Below are positions 1 through 13,100 of a stretch of 64,000 bases of DNA, in pieces. Source of the stretch: Patiria miniata (taxonomy: Eukaryota > Echinodermata > Asteroidea > Valvatida > Asterinidae); the NCBI RefSeq assembly GCF_015706575.1, contig NW_024037076.1:7040777-7104776 (forward strand). Reading direction: 5' to 3'. The notes beneath the pieces are model-generated. The model made no database searches. It was not told the origin of the DNA and saw nothing but the letters and a program-made list of their open reading frames with translations. The number at the start of each line of letters is the position of its first letter. The first letter of the stretch is position 1. The position numbers and the translations under genes are program-made.

Positions 1-1256
1 AATTACGTTTCATAGTTTTTAGGCTTAGCTAATTTGTTTCAAACAAGTTTTTAGCCAGAAAGATATGCACGTCTATGAATGGTTGGTCATTTTTGGGCCA
101 GTACATATGTAAACTGCAATCTTTCCTGACTTCAGAAGTTTGTACTGAGAATGCAGTAGTCTCAAATGCCCTAGCTAGTAGTTCATGTACGTACAATGAT
201 TATGTGTTACATTGCTGAGTAGTACTCAAATAAAGATTGCTTAACTTCTCAAATGCACAGCCGAAAGAAAATTACACAGAGTTTGTACCCTTTGCTTTGT
301 CCAATCTGTTCAGTCCTAAGCTGCCTTCCATATTCATGTTTTCAGTCGGTTTTGTGTCCAATGCATATTTAGGCCAAACTGTGCAACAGACACAAAACAG
401 ACTAAAAATGTGCACACACTTGTAATGCCAGCTAAATGTGTTTCTGGTCGCTGTGTCTTGCTTCAGAGGCTGTGTTTTGTTTTGGACATTGCCAAGAAAC
501 AATTCCAAATTGCATCCATTTTTTTTAATTTAAAGGCACATGGATCATTTGCACTTATCCCAAAAGTAACCTACCGAATTATCAAAAAGCTTACTGGATT
601 ACAGATTGTACAGGTACCATCGCCCCACCAAATATCTGGCTTGCTGTCATTTTAAGAAATCAACAAATGTAGAGGATTTCCTACAATCAGACAATTTACT
701 GATTTTTGGAAATAAAAGAATGCTATTGACGAAATTGTGATTCGTGACCTTAAGGTTGTACATAGTTTTACACTGTTTTCTCAAAAAGTGGAATATCCAC
801 CGAGCTGAAACGTCAACAGGCAATAGGTTTTTAAAGTCTTAGAACATTCTTTGAACATCGGATTTTGAGTGGTGTTATTATTGGAAATGAACAAAGTGCA
901 TGCAAAGTAAATATCCTATGTGCCTTCAAACAATTTTTTTTTAGATAGTTGAATTAAACTTTGCCTGATTCATAGGGCCCTTCCAAGCCTCCATACTTTT
1001 TGTATGTAGAAAAAAATGTGCCTTACTGCATAACTTGCAAGGTAAGAAACCAGAAACTTATTTTTAGTGGCCTAAAAAAATCTGGCAAATAGCTGACAGC
1101 AATTCAAACTAAGAACAAGAGGTTTGGTGTTTGTTTTTGAGACAAACGCAGGGTGATGGGGCGCGAAACTATTAAATTTGACATTGTCCAGCTCAGTTGT
1201 AATATGTTTATGCAAAAACAGGAAAAGTTTTAACAATTTATTATTTCATTATAAAT
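1..1256. other. Unassigned AT-rich sequence
   Basis: No gene, RNA or clear repeat recognised. Only short chance reading frames are present. Confidence 0.5.
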
Positions 1257-1744
1257 ACCGCCAAAAAAAAGAGTCCACAATCATTGGAGGGGTCATAATT
1301 TTGAATCTGACCGTATCATTTATACATGTATAGACCTTTGGGGAATTTAGCTACAATGTTAGCTACATTTTGATACTCCCTTTAGCCCCTATGGACTGCA
1401 CAGTGCCCGAACACAGTGCTGGTAACTGGAACAGCTGGCGTGCTCCCATGCATACAAGCACTGTGCGATCGATATACCCAGCCGTGCGTTTCAGGCAGTG
1501 TAACCTTGTGTCATGCAGCAATTTCCGATCGCATACTTTTTCAATGTGCAACTTTTCAAACTGCATCATTTTTCATAAACCGTTGTCACTGTTGGACGAT
1601 TTACAGTCTTAGGTAGCAAACGGGGTATCAAAATGTAGCTGACAACATTCCCCAAAGGTCTATATAAATGACGTTATCATATGATGATCAGATTCAAAAT
1701 TATTACCCCTCCGACGATCGTGGACTTTCTTTTCATTTCCGGTG
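1257..1744. mobile_element. Non-autonomous DNA element with long TIRs
   Basis: The left end (about 1257-1378) and right end (about 1626-1744) are inverted copies of each other. Shared pieces include GTCCAC near the tips, AATTTTGAATCTGA, TAGACCTTTGGGGAAT and TAGCTACATTTTGATAC. The middle of about 250 bp is unrelated. No transposase is present. The outer edges and target duplication are uncertain, so the superfamily is unknown. Confidence 0.75.
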
Positions 1745-1798
1745 TTTATATTTGAGTGGTCGGGCACGATTAAATGAGTGGTCGGGCACAACCCGACC

Positions 1799-3232
1799 AC
1801 TCTCTGTTATTGTTCTGGTAAATCTTTTCTTTTTTTTCCGGACAATACTTCTTCGCGGCTTTTCTCCTAAACGGTATATGGTATGAACTTGTAACTTTCA
1901 ATATATATCGAACCTCATTCCTAGTGGTGCATATTACTCTGATGTCATGATGACGTCATCAGGTGTCAAATTACAAGCGATTTTAGCTGAAAAAGTGACC
2001 AATTACTTTCACCTATAACTCTTGAACAAAATAATCAATAGTGTTTGTATTCTGTGATCAGATAGACCTTGAATTGATAAACATTTTTTGTCGTGTACGT
2101 GAACTCGTTTGACCTTTAATTTCGGGTCTACCGGAAGGTCAAAGTTAGGTGAATTCAAAATGAAGACTTTAGCCTGAAATAAAAACAAAGCAGACTTTCT
2201 TCCGAACCGTTTACGGTATGATCACAAAACCTTGTGTGAACTTGTACCATGTTACGAAGATGTTACAAATTGTGTTGCGTCATCATGACGTCATCAGGTA
2301 TCAAGTTATAAGCGAATTAAGGGCAAATTTTGACAAAATAGTTTGCGTTATATCTTTTGAACTAAATACAGTATCGTGTTAGTTTTTTCGTAAGGTTGTA
2401 CACTATGCCGTGAGAAACATTTTGTGTTCCCGGACACAAAACCGCTTGACCTTTACTTCCGGTGTTATCGGAAGTGCAATAAAAACTGAATATAACTCAA
2501 AAGCGGAAGCTTTTTACTACTGACATATATTATGAAAGTGTTTAGTGAGGAATGCCACACACAAAAAACAGTGTGATGACATCATCATCCGAAAGGGTGC
2601 CCCCTAGCGGCACATAAAATAGTGTTTCCTTTCTTTAATTTGAAAACCATCAGTTAAAATTTCACCAAATCGCCCCTTGATATTCTTTGATTAACCACAG
2701 ATAATTTGGCAAGGTTTCAAATTCATTGACGTCATCAGACCGGAAGTTACTTTTATGAGAATTTCAAAACGATCATATTTTAAATTTAATTCCATCATTT
2801 GATCCATGTTGTACATGCATATCTTCGTAGCCCAAATAACGATATCCATTACAATGTTCACCTTTTGCTTCCAAATACTGTGACGTCATCAAACCGGAAG
2901 TTAGATGTTATGAATACATACACTTATATTTTCCAGATTTTCACGCGTTATTTAACTTCACAATGATTATTTATCCACAAATCAGTATCACTTCCCGTCT
3001 TTGAATAATGACGTCATCAAGCAAGAAATAACTTGTATGTGTACATGGAATGTTTACTGAAATTTATCCCACCTTTAAAGATGCAATTTAATTGATTGTA
3101 CTGGAAAGGATTTAATTTCGTGATCTTTTGTTCGTACATAAACATATTCATAACTTATCTCGGCAGTGTTTAATGAAATAATTGCCTGCCCGACCACTCT
3201 GCGTTTGTAACTCAACAAACGCGAACCTCTAG
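1799..3232 (+). mobile_element. Helitron-like non-autonomous element, copy A
   Basis: The 3' end has a perfect hairpin at 3201-3222 (GCGTTTGT, 6-nt loop, ACAAACGC), six bases, then CTAG at 3229-3232 followed by T. That is the hairpin plus CTRR terminus known for Helitrons. The 5' end is placed at a TCT by comparison with copy B and is less sure. The body has no protein-coding frame and carries several TGACGTCA palindromes. An inverted relative at 5393 has the same terminus. Confidence 0.7.
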
Positions 3233-4497
3233 TCTTTCTTTCTTTCTTTCTTTCTTTCTGGACAATACGTCTCCGTGGGTTTTCTCCTAAACGGTTTATG
3301 ATATGAACTTGTAACTTTCAATATATATCGACCCTCATCCTAAGTGGTGCATATTACTGTGACGTCATGACAACTTCATCAGGTGTCAAATTACAGGCGA
3401 TTTTAGAGGGAAAAGTGGCCAAATACTTTCACCTATAACTCTTAAACAAAATGATCATTTATGTTCCAACTTTGTAGTCACATAGACCATAGTTGATAAA
3501 CATTTTTTGTTGTGTACGTGAACTCGCTTGACGTTAACTTCTGGGGCTACCGGAAGGTCAAAGTTACGTGATTTCAAAATGAAGACTTTAGCCTAAAATC
3601 AAAACAAAGCAAAATTTCTTGCAAACCGTCATAAAAACTAGTGTAAACTTGTACCATGTTACGAAGATGCTATAATCTTTGTAACGTCATCATGACGTCA
3701 TCAGGTATCAAATTACAAGTGATTTAAGGGAAAATTTTGACAAAATAGTTTGTGCTATATCGTTTTTTCGTGAGGTTGTACACTATGCTGTGAGAAACAT
3801 TTCTTGTCCCTGGACACAAAACCGCTTGCCCTTCACTTCCGGTGTTACCGGAAGTGCAAAAAAATCTGAATATAACTCAAAAGCGGAAGCATTTTACTAC
3901 ACACATATATATTATAAAAGTGTTAAGTGAGGAATACCAGACAAAAAAGTGTGATTACGTCATCATCCGAAAGGCCGCCCCCTAGCGGCACATAAAATAG
4001 AGATTGCTTTCTTTAATTTTAAAACCATCCGTCCAAATGTTAACAAATCGCCCCTTAATATTCTCTGATTAACCACAGTTAACTTGGCAAGGTTTCAAAT
4101 TCATGACGTCATCAGATCGGAAGTTACTTTAAGGAGAATTTGAAAAGGATCTTATTTTTAATTTACCTCTATCATTTGATCCATGTCATTTCTTCGTTGT
4201 CCAAATAATGATATTCATTACAATGTTCACCTTTGGATCTCTGATGCTGTGACGTTATCATACCGGAAGTTAGGTGTTATTAATACGTCATCAAACCGGA
4301 AGTTAGGTGTTATTAATACAAGCTATTATATTTCCCATAAATCCATACGTTATTTTAACTTCACAATGAAAACGTATCCTCTACGAACTTTATCAGTATT
4401 CACTTTACCGTTATGACCGATGACGCCATCAAACCAGAAATAACCTTTTTTGCGCCCATAGAATGTTTACTGAAATTTATCACACCGTTAAGGCCAA
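3233..4497 (+). mobile_element. Helitron-like element, copy B, head-to-tail with copy A
   Basis: It begins at TC directly after the CTAG of copy A, with a TTTC microsatellite, and then runs parallel to copy A (TTTTCTCCTAAACGG, AACTTGTAACTTTCAATAT, CACCTATAACTCTT and many more). Similarity is lost near 4490, before the hairpin terminus, so its 3' end is missing. A short internal duplication (GGAAGTTAGGTGTTATTAAT twice) lies at 4264-4320. Confidence 0.65.
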
Positions 4498-4632
4498 AAA
4501 AAAAATATTCGGTCTCTGGTCAGACCAAAGTTCTGGAATTGACGCGGCCACGCGGCTTTTTTTTTTTTTCTTCAAGCTTGGATTGTACAGACAAGGTGGG
4601 TACTATTTTGCTTTTTTGGTCATTCTGAATCA
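4495..4632. repeat. Dispersed repeat, inverted partner at 21697-21855
   Basis: The stretch with GGTCTCTGGTCAGA, GACGCGGCCACGCGGC, CAAGCTTGGATTGTACAGAC and a closing TTTTGCTTTTTTGGT is found again in reverse orientation at 21697-21855. It replaces the lost 3' end of Helitron-like copy B. Nature unknown. Confidence 0.7.
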
Positions 4633-4639
4633 TCGCAAA

Positions 4640-5390
4640 GTAATTTTTTGATTGTCCCAAGAATGTTAACGGCAATTTAGAAATTTTAGACAAGTTTTTT
4701 TTAATTAAAAAAATTAAAACAAAGTGCTGCTAAAGGGCACCCTTTTGGGCATCTCTCACTAAACATTTGCTGAATTTATATTATTGTAGTAAAATGCTCC
4801 CGTTTCAAATTATATTAATTTATTGTTGCACTTCCAGGAACCGCGGAAGTAAAGGTCATGCGGTTTTGGGCAGAGGAATACAAAACGTTGCCCATAATCG
4901 AGGCAATACCTACCACCTCACACTCAATTCAGTTACAAAATTATTGATACATAGAATTTGTCAAATTTCGACCTTAAATATATTGCTTGTAATTTAATAT
5001 ATGATGTCATGATGACATATCACCCAAAAAAATCCACAAGGGTTTGTTTGTACAAGATTTAATCTTCATCCCTTGAACCATTTGGAAGAAATTCCATTTG
5101 TTTTAATATGCTGATACTTTTTCAGTATTTTGAATTAAATTTGAAGGAAAGGTCACATGACAGTGCTATTGGATATATTAACCAAGGTATGCTTGTTCTT
5201 TTTGTTCATGAGTTATGAATGATTAAAGATGATCATGTTTTGAACTAAAATCACTTGTAATGCCACACATGACGACATCATGCACACTTTGGCATCAGGT
5301 CTGATGTTGGTTCAAAGTTTTGGGGTTTACGCTGTGAACAGTTTAGAAGGAAAGTCACAGAGAATTATTGTACAGGGAAAAAAAACTGAG
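4640..5390 (-). mobile_element. Diverged inverted copy of the Helitron-like family (internal part)
   Basis: Reversed, it follows the middle of copy A: the CACTTCC-to-GGAAGTAAAGGTCA block at about 4828-4857 matches the reverse of about 2440-2470, and a degraded GATGTCATGATGACAT block follows. It has no identifiable ends. Confidence 0.5.
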
Positions 5391-5392
5391 AA

Positions 5393-5780
5393 ACTAGAGG
5401 TTCGCGTTTGTTGAGTTACAAACGCAAAGTGGTCGAGCGGACAGCATTTTCATTATACACTGCCCAGTTAAGTTAGGAAGATATGTTTATGTAGAACAAG
5501 GGATCACGAAATTAAATCCCTTCCAGTACAATCAATTATTTTGTTACAAAAATTATCTTCAACGGTGTGATAAATTTCAGTAAACATTCTATGTGCGCAA
5601 AAAAGTTATTTCTGGTTTGATGTCATCAGTCAAAAAACGGTGAGTGAATACTGATGAAGTTCGGAGAAAATAAATGTTCATTGTAAAATTAAAATAACGT
5701 ATGAAAATATGGGAAAAATAATTGTTTGTACTAATAACACCTAACTTCCGGTTTGATGACGTATTAATAACACCTAAAAT
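5393..5780 (-). mobile_element. Helitron-like 3' end, 5'-truncated, inverted
   Basis: Read on the minus strand it ends in a hairpin (5425-5404), GAACCT and CTAG (5396-5393) followed by T, the same terminus as copy A. The body matches the last 390 bp of the family, including GGAAGTTAGGTGTTATTAGT. It stops at about 5780, so its 5' part is absent. Confidence 0.7.
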
Positions 5781-5954
5781 AGGTTTAAAGAAATTGTAGC
5801 AAACCAAAGGGTGATGGGTGATTAGTTGAGTATGTATGGGCCTATGGGGGACCCCCCATGCACCCCCCCCCCCCCCAAACTAACTTTCACCAATTTTTTG
5901 GGGTGCGTTTTAGGGTCCTAAAACACATTTTGGATGTTAACAGGAACACAAATC

Positions 5955-6420
5955 TGATGCGAAGGAGATATCAAAGATGGCGGCCATTATGGCTGCCAAA
6001 AATGGTAAAATCTGGAAAAAAGGCATAAATCAGCCATAAAATGTGATAAAAACATCAATAACATTGTTAGTTATATGTTTTTTACCCTCGCAAATTCATT
6101 TTTGGTATCTCTGTTTTGCTATCATGCTTCAAATTCATGATGATGGCCAGGATGGTGGCCAATATAGCCGCCAAAATGGTAAACAAAATCGCAAAAAGGC
6201 ATATATCAGCCATAAAATGTGATAAAAACATCAATAAAATTGTTAGTTATATGTTTTTTACCCTTGCAAATTCATTTTTAGCATCTCTTTTTTGCTATCA
6301 TGCTTCAAATTCAAAATGGTGGCCAATATAGCGGCCAATATGGCGGCCAATATGGCGGCCAATATGGCGGCCAATATGGCGGCCAATATAGCGGCCAATA
6401 TAGCGGCCAATATATGGCCG
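5955..6420. repeat. Tandem repeats: about 170-bp duplication and a 12-bp array
   Basis: About 6001-6160 and 6161-6330 are two direct copies (GGCATAAATCAGCCATAAAATG, with TTAGTTATATGTTTTTTACC in both). They are followed by about eight units of GGCCAATATGGC at 6322-6415. The chance reading frames through this 12-bp unit, in both directions, are by-products. Confidence 0.85.
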
Positions 6421-8329
6421 CTTATCGGTTAAAAAAAATAGAAAAACGTCATACACAGCAAAATATTGTAGCCATGTGCTCTCTAGGAGGTAGAATTTCC
6501 TAGATGGGTACATCTAATTCTACCTTTATGATCTGACCTCTTCAATGAGCTTCAATGATCCTCAGCCGGTATTTTTGCCCCTCAGTCACTCAACAAATAA
6601 CCTACTGGTATGCAGCCTGTCTGCCTCCAAAGTTGAACAAAGAGTTCTAAGCGGATTAGTGCCTATTGTGTAAACATGGCGTAAACAAGTTTCCAGACTC
6701 TATCTTTCCATAGATGGATGGCTGGCATTTATTTATTCATTACATTTCGTTTTAGCACATTACCTAACAGTTTGGTTTCTATGAAAGGAAAATTTACCAA
6801 AAGAAGTAGCAGAAAGTCCTCCCCCTGAGGAAAGTGGCCAGTTAATTTCTATAGCAGTCAGTGCTTAAGGCCTTTTGTTGACCTGGAGGATTAAACAGAT
6901 TACATTTGGAGCCATGCATAAATATACATGTAGGCCTGGATTATGCTTGAAATCCTCCATACTGCTCCAGGATGTCACTGGCCGAGCCTCAACATATTGA
7001 CATTCACTGCCGCAGACGGACCATATTCAAGAAATAATGGAGGAATTTTAAGGATTGAGGCTACATCCTAGAAAAAAAGGCCTAGGGAGTTAGGGTTAAA
7101 CAGAATTGAAACAAAGCACAACTGACAAAAATGAGCTGATATATACGCTCATCATCACCAGCAGTTGCCAATTTTAGCTTTACACATAGAGGTTGACCAT
7201 ACACAAATAACTAATGGTTATAAATGCACATCACTGATGTAAGTTTCTAAAGAAATCCATGCTAGAAAATGACCGAATAGAAATGTTCGAACTATTCTAT
7301 CTCCGTCCTTGGTATGCTTTTTCACCAATTTCTTTGGGCTATATTCTAGAAAATTTCTTGGAGAATCCAATTTACACAACATTATTTACATGAAATAATG
7401 CTCAGGGGCATTAAACTATGGAGCTATTACACACTAAAACACGACATTTTTAAAATCTGATTATTCAAAGTGCAATTAATGAACAACTTCCTTCTTTCCT
7501 GTAAAAAAGGATTTTTGTCTTGTTTGCTATGGAAATTTACATTTCAAAGAATACTGAGTAGGAACAAAAGACTAACAATCGATAACTGCCTTGCATATTA
7601 TACTAGATTATTCAAGACCGCCTGTCACCCATTTCGCGGCCGATGGGGTGGCTTCTCAACCCGTCGCCCGCAAGGTGGGCAAGAAGTGGGCTGCAAGGTG
7701 GGCAAGAAGTGGGCTACACGGGTTACACAGGCAAACAACTCGTGAACTTACATACACACCTTTAAACTGTTTGTGCTTATAGTATAGTGGTGATAATTGC
7801 AAAAATGCAGCTAATATCCAATTTTGAGGGAAATTGCCAAAGAAACAAAAAGTTTTATCAAGTTGACTTGAACTTATGATGACTGTTCAAGACACTCTTG
7901 GTGTTTTTAAAGACCACTTGATGGTACAAACCATTGATACAACGTAAGACACAGTGGGTAAAGTGGCAAATTTAATTACAAAATAAAAATCATTTCAGTG
8001 AAATTGATCAGTTTTTTTCTCCTTTCTTGAACAAGGTACAGACATCTTCAGTAAGAATCCATGCAGAAGTTCAAAAAGGGAACAGAAATATAAGAAAAGC
8101 TTTAATAAATAAAATTTTGTTTAAAAATCTGATTTAAAATACTTTCATTCTTAGGTTATTTTAACTGTTGCAGACAATATTATTATTATTATTAGGCAGT
8201 ATTATTTCTTTTTTAATACTCAAATAAAATAGAACTTTTTAAAAATATGAAAAAAATACCCATAGTCTCAGGTGAGCACCAGAATTCCAAAATAATGTTG
8301 ACATAAATATTAACATATGTGAAAGAACT
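6421..8329. other. Unassigned sequence
   Basis: No gene recognised. A small direct duplication (AAGGTGGGCAAGAAGTGGGC twice, near 7670-7715) is the only local structure noted. Confidence 0.5.
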
Positions 8330-8475
8330 CAGGGTTCTCCCCAGGATTTTTTCAAACCTGTGGGGGAAGTTTGTTGTGATACACCAACCTGCGAAGCCAT
8401 GGCGCGGGGTTTGGGGCCCACTTAAGGGCCCCGAAAAATTTTGAACTTTAGAGGCTCTCTGGTGCATTTTAGGGG
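8330..8475 (+). mobile_element. Fragment of the GGGGCCC-type hAT-like family
   Basis: GGGTTTGGGGCCCACTTAAG, GGGCCCCGAAAAATTTTGAA and CTCTGGTGCA correspond to the reverse of the element at 55763-56072 and to the nested copy at 38406-38765. No ends or target duplication were found here. Confidence 0.55.
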
Positions 8476-9920
8476 AGTCTTTAAGGAAGAGTTTTCCTTA
8501 AATTTAGAGGAGAGCTTGCGATATTTTTTGTAATTAAAGAAAAAAATATCAAAATGTTTAACTTAAAAAAAATCAACATTTCAAAACCTGTGTTAAAACT
8601 TCCTGATCTAGAAAGTATGGATTATATTTACAAGCAAGTTTCAAATTAAGAAATTAAGGTGAAGAAAAAAATCACTTTTGCTTCCGATTACATACCTTTC
8701 AAAATAGCGTCGGTACTCGGTAGGTCGGAAAAATTATTTCGCCAATTTTTCGGCTGCTGATTGAATCATGGAGGAATAAAAACACATGATTGAATAAAGC
8801 ATATTGAACAAGGAATCATGTAGTTTTGTGCCTGGATTGTTTTCCTTTGCACCACGAAAATTATCAAGACTGACCATCAAAAGTGATTAAAACTTAATTA
8901 AAATATATTTGAGGTGGTTGATTCCACTATATGCTTAACATACATCGCGGCCCCTGTCGCCGTCAACATTCAGTCTGGCCGGCCGTACATCGCGCTGTGC
9001 TCACGGCCCAGTATCAGTGTGCATTACTGCACTGTGTATATGTACGGCCCATCCCACGTGGCCGAAAATTTTGCACTTCTGCTTCTAAGAAGCACGCTAT
9101 GATGTTTCGCCACAAGTTCGAGCTTTGCAATCTCGTCATTTTAATGAAAAATACATACACAGAAAATAAAGATCACGTTCTGTGAATTAATTTGCAGAAA
9201 TTCTCTTTCTCCATCGATGTGTGTTTGGTGTTTTTACGATCCAACTTCGGCCGACATCATCATCATGTATGCACGCACGAGGCAGTAGTCACTGGTTCCG
9301 GTCCTTCATCATAGCATTGATACTGTTAGCACGCGAAGGGAACCAGTGTACCATGCTGTATGTGCTAATATATAGCTGGGTGCTGGCGGTCGACGCAAAA
9401 GACCCTTCATCGTGTGCATTTTGATCACACATGCATCAGAAATACAGGATTTTTGTCAAGATTTTGCATGTCAAGATGAAATAATGGCGTATGAAACGAT
9501 TATGTTGTGCATTTCAATGGCTTGTATAATAATTATATTGTGCGTATCGGGGGCTGAAAAATGTGATCGGCATTTTTGTCGGCGTATCGGGCCGCAATTC
9601 CAGCGTATCGGGCCGATACGCACGAAACATCAGATGTGATTTTGGAAGTAGCATACCAGGGGTTTAACAGCTTAGTTAGAGCTTCTAGCAACGTTGTCGT
9701 GTGCTGAAGCATAAAAGTGCAGGATAATTTGTAGTGTTTGTGTGCCTGATGTTCCAGATATAAAATCCCACAACAGCCAATTTCTTTGCTTACAAGTGAA
9801 CCTAGTCAGTTTCCCTTTGTACTTGTGCTTAATGATTTGTAGTAAAAGCTGTTACATACAGGTACTACAAAGAAAAATCCTCACTTCACTCTTGAGTTGA
9901 AGGTGAAAGGTTACAGGCAA
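8476..9920. other. 3' flank of FBXW5, unassigned
   Basis: It probably includes the FBXW5 3' UTR next to 9921, but no polyadenylation signal was found on the minus strand close by. A short self-complementary GTATCGGGCCGATAC lies at about 9604-9618. Confidence 0.4.
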
Positions 9921-10119
9921 CTATCTCATATCCCTGGCGATCATAGCTTTGTGTCGTGAGAACCACACTTTAAGGGTGTGATCATCACTAGCAGTGATCA
10001 TCATCTCTGGGTCCCAAGGGTTGAAGGCTACTGAATTAACGACATCTCGGTGAGGTAACTTGGCTAAGAGGATGCCATAGTAACGGTCCCAGACATAGCC
10101 CTGTCGATCCTCAGCACCA
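9921..10119 (-). CDS. FBXW5: FBXW5 exon 7: last WD repeat and stop
   Basis: Acceptor TCTACTTAG|T completes the serine of VASGAEDRQG, followed by YVWDRYYGILLAKLPHRDVV, NSVAFNPWDPEMMITASDD, HTLKVWF and a stop after MIARDMR. This is the final WD repeat (SGAEDR, VNSVAFNP, TASDDxTLKVW) and the natural C-terminus of the family. The tail after KVW is much shorter than the human one. No clear AATAAA signal was seen just downstream (below 9921 on this strand). Confidence 0.93.
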
Positions 10120-13100
10120 CTAAGTAGAAGATGAAAAGAAAATGAATTAAGACATTTCAATCTAAACATTAAGCCAAGTTGGTATTCCCACTATACAGGT
10201 ACATACATGTACCCGTGTAAATAGAATTTTGTTGTAACAAACAAAATGGGGTAGACGAAAAATTTGTCCATATAAAGCCATTATCAAACACCAATGCTCT
10301 GTATAGTTGTACATGTACATAACATCTGGAAGCCCATTTGTGGTGGATGGTCACACTTCTTCATTCATCTTCCCTCTACATATTTCCTTATCCTTATGCC
10401 ACTTTTGTTCCTACTTCTAATAAAGGATTGTGTAAAAAGGGAGGGGGGGGGGGCTTGTGCACAGGGACCACACATGTAATTCAATTAATACCTTGCCACA
10501 TAGAGGTCATTGACATCCAGAAAGATGAAATTGAACTCATCATTTGGGGAGAAAGCCTTGTGGCCGTGGAAGCGTTTGACCTCAGTCAAGTTGACTAAGT
10601 CATAGACTCGGATCTCAATCTCTTGGGCAATAGGAGGTGGGGTCAGAGGGTCTGAGATCATGTAGTCGCGAGGCCAGCAGCGACAGTTGACATACAGATA
10701 CCTGTGAGGAGTGTGAAATGCCACAGAAAAGATACATTGGAGAAAATTAACACGAAGGAAGACATTCAGTTGTTCAGGGTTACTTAATTTCGAGTTGGCT
10801 CACCAATTTGATAAAAATCAAATGAAGGACTTGGGAACAATCATATCATTACATTTTACTCACCACAGTGACCTTGGATCTTTTTACCCCCAAACCACTC
10901 CGAATTTGACTGGCCCCAAGTCCAAGACCCTACTGAAGTTACAAACCCAAATCTCATTTCTAACTCAAGTTATCATCCGGAAACCATTTACTTTTAACTC
11001 ACCACTGTGAACTCAAGTTTCCATCCGGAAACCATTTATATTTTACTCACCACGGTGACCTTGGACCTTTTGACCCCAAAACCAATCGCAACTTGCCTGT
11101 ACCCAAGGGCAACCCCCTTCTGAAGTTAGAACCCCAAATGGCATTTCTAACGCAAGTTATCATCCGGAAACCATTTACTTTTAACTCACCACGGTGACCT
11201 TGACCTTTGACCTTTCGAACCCCAAACCAACCCTGACTTGCCTGTTCCCAAGGGCAACCCCCTACTGAAATTGAAACCCAAATCACATTTCTAACTCAAG
11301 TTATCATCCGAAAACCATTTACTTTTAACACACCACGGTGACCTTTGACCTTTAACCTTTTGACCCCCAAACCAATCCAACTTCCCTACTCCCGAGGGGA
11401 ACCCCCTTCTGAAGTTACAATCCCAAACAACGTTTTTAATTCAAGTCATCATCCGGAAACTGAGCTACCCGGACGGACTGACGGAATTTTTGGTAATAGC
11501 TGGCATCCATGCTAGATCAATTCTTTAAACCATAACAAACAAGATGTGGGTGGATGCCCCTAACTATACCTAATTTGCATAAATCATTAATACCTGCAGT
11601 GTAATATAGTTTTCCCCATATTTGGGTATATGTATTTTTTTAATTATTTGAAAATTTCATTTTGGTGATTCTCCTTACACATCCCTACTTCAGTAATATT
11701 TTCTAAAGCATACAAGTGACTGAATAAATATGAGGACATACCGTAGTAACAATCCAAAATGGCTACTATTACACCCAAAATGTGCGCGCATTTACCTTGT
11801 CTTTAGATATCTCCAAGTAGTCTTGCCAAACCTCGGTATTAAATTCACCAAGTTGCTTACTGGCGCAGTTACCCAATTAAAACTGTATGGAAAATCATGT
11901 GCACAATGATAACGTTGTGACATTTAGCCCAGCAAACAAAAATAGTGACAAACAAGGTGTCTGTTAATTGGCCTTATCAGTGAAGGGTTGCCTAACGTGT
12001 GACACTTGAAAACATTCAAGGAAATTCCCAGAATTATTGGAAAGAAAATTGAATGGAAATAAAACATTTTGAACTTATTCAAGTCTCCCACGTTAGGCGA
12101 CCCTTTACCTAATTTAAGCCCAGTTTACAGAGAGCCAGCTCGTTTTCCCTGTTTATTTTTGCTGAGCTAAATATCACAATGTTATCATTGTTCACATGAT
12201 TCCATAAAGTTTTACTGTGCCAGTAGGCAACTTGGTAAATTTGAAGTTCATCAATACTGAGGTTTGGCAAGACTACTTGATGATATCTGGAGACAAGGTG
12301 CACAATATTTGGGTATAATAGTAACCATTTTGGATCGTTACTATGTCCTCATATTTATTCAGTCACTTAAATGCTTATTTTTACGTAATAGTGGACCAGC
12401 CAAAGTGGAATCTTACACTTTTGACGGCATATTTTGGTTAATAGCTGGCATCCATGCTAGATCAATTACTTGAATCATAACAAATAAGATGTGGGTCGTT
12501 AGTTTTGACCCTAAATATGCATAATTTGCATAAATTGTTAATCCCTGCGGTGTAATATATTTATTCCCATATTTGGGAATATTCTTTATTTTTTATTTTT
12601 CAAAAAGTTTATTTTAGTCATTCTACTAACACACCCTTACTTAAAATAAAATTTTCTTAAGAATATAAGTGACTGAATAATTATGAGGACATAGCAACAA
12701 TCCAAAATGGCTATTATTATACCCCCAAATTGCGCGCATTTACCTTGTCTCCAGATATCATCAAGTAGTCGTGCCAAACCTTAGTACTGATGAACTTCAA
12801 ATTCATCAGGTTGCGTACTGGCACAGTTGCCCTATTAAAACCTTATGGAAAAGCATGTGAACAATGATAACATTGTGATATTTGGCTCAGCAAACAAAAA
12901 CGGGAAAACAAGCTGGCTGTCCGTAAACTAGGCTTAAATAAGGCGAAGGGTCGCCTAACATGGTAGACTTGAATAAGTTCAAGGAAATCCACCCCCCCCC
13001 CCCAAAAAAAAATTGCTTGCAATAATTATGTCAATGTCAAAATGTTTTCTTTCCATTAATTTTCTTTCAAATTTCTTTCAAATACTTTGGGAATTTCCTT

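Noticed and set aside
6298-6513. Frames with GGQY or HIGRHIGR repeats
   Set aside because: Produced by the 12-bp GGCCAATATGGC array.
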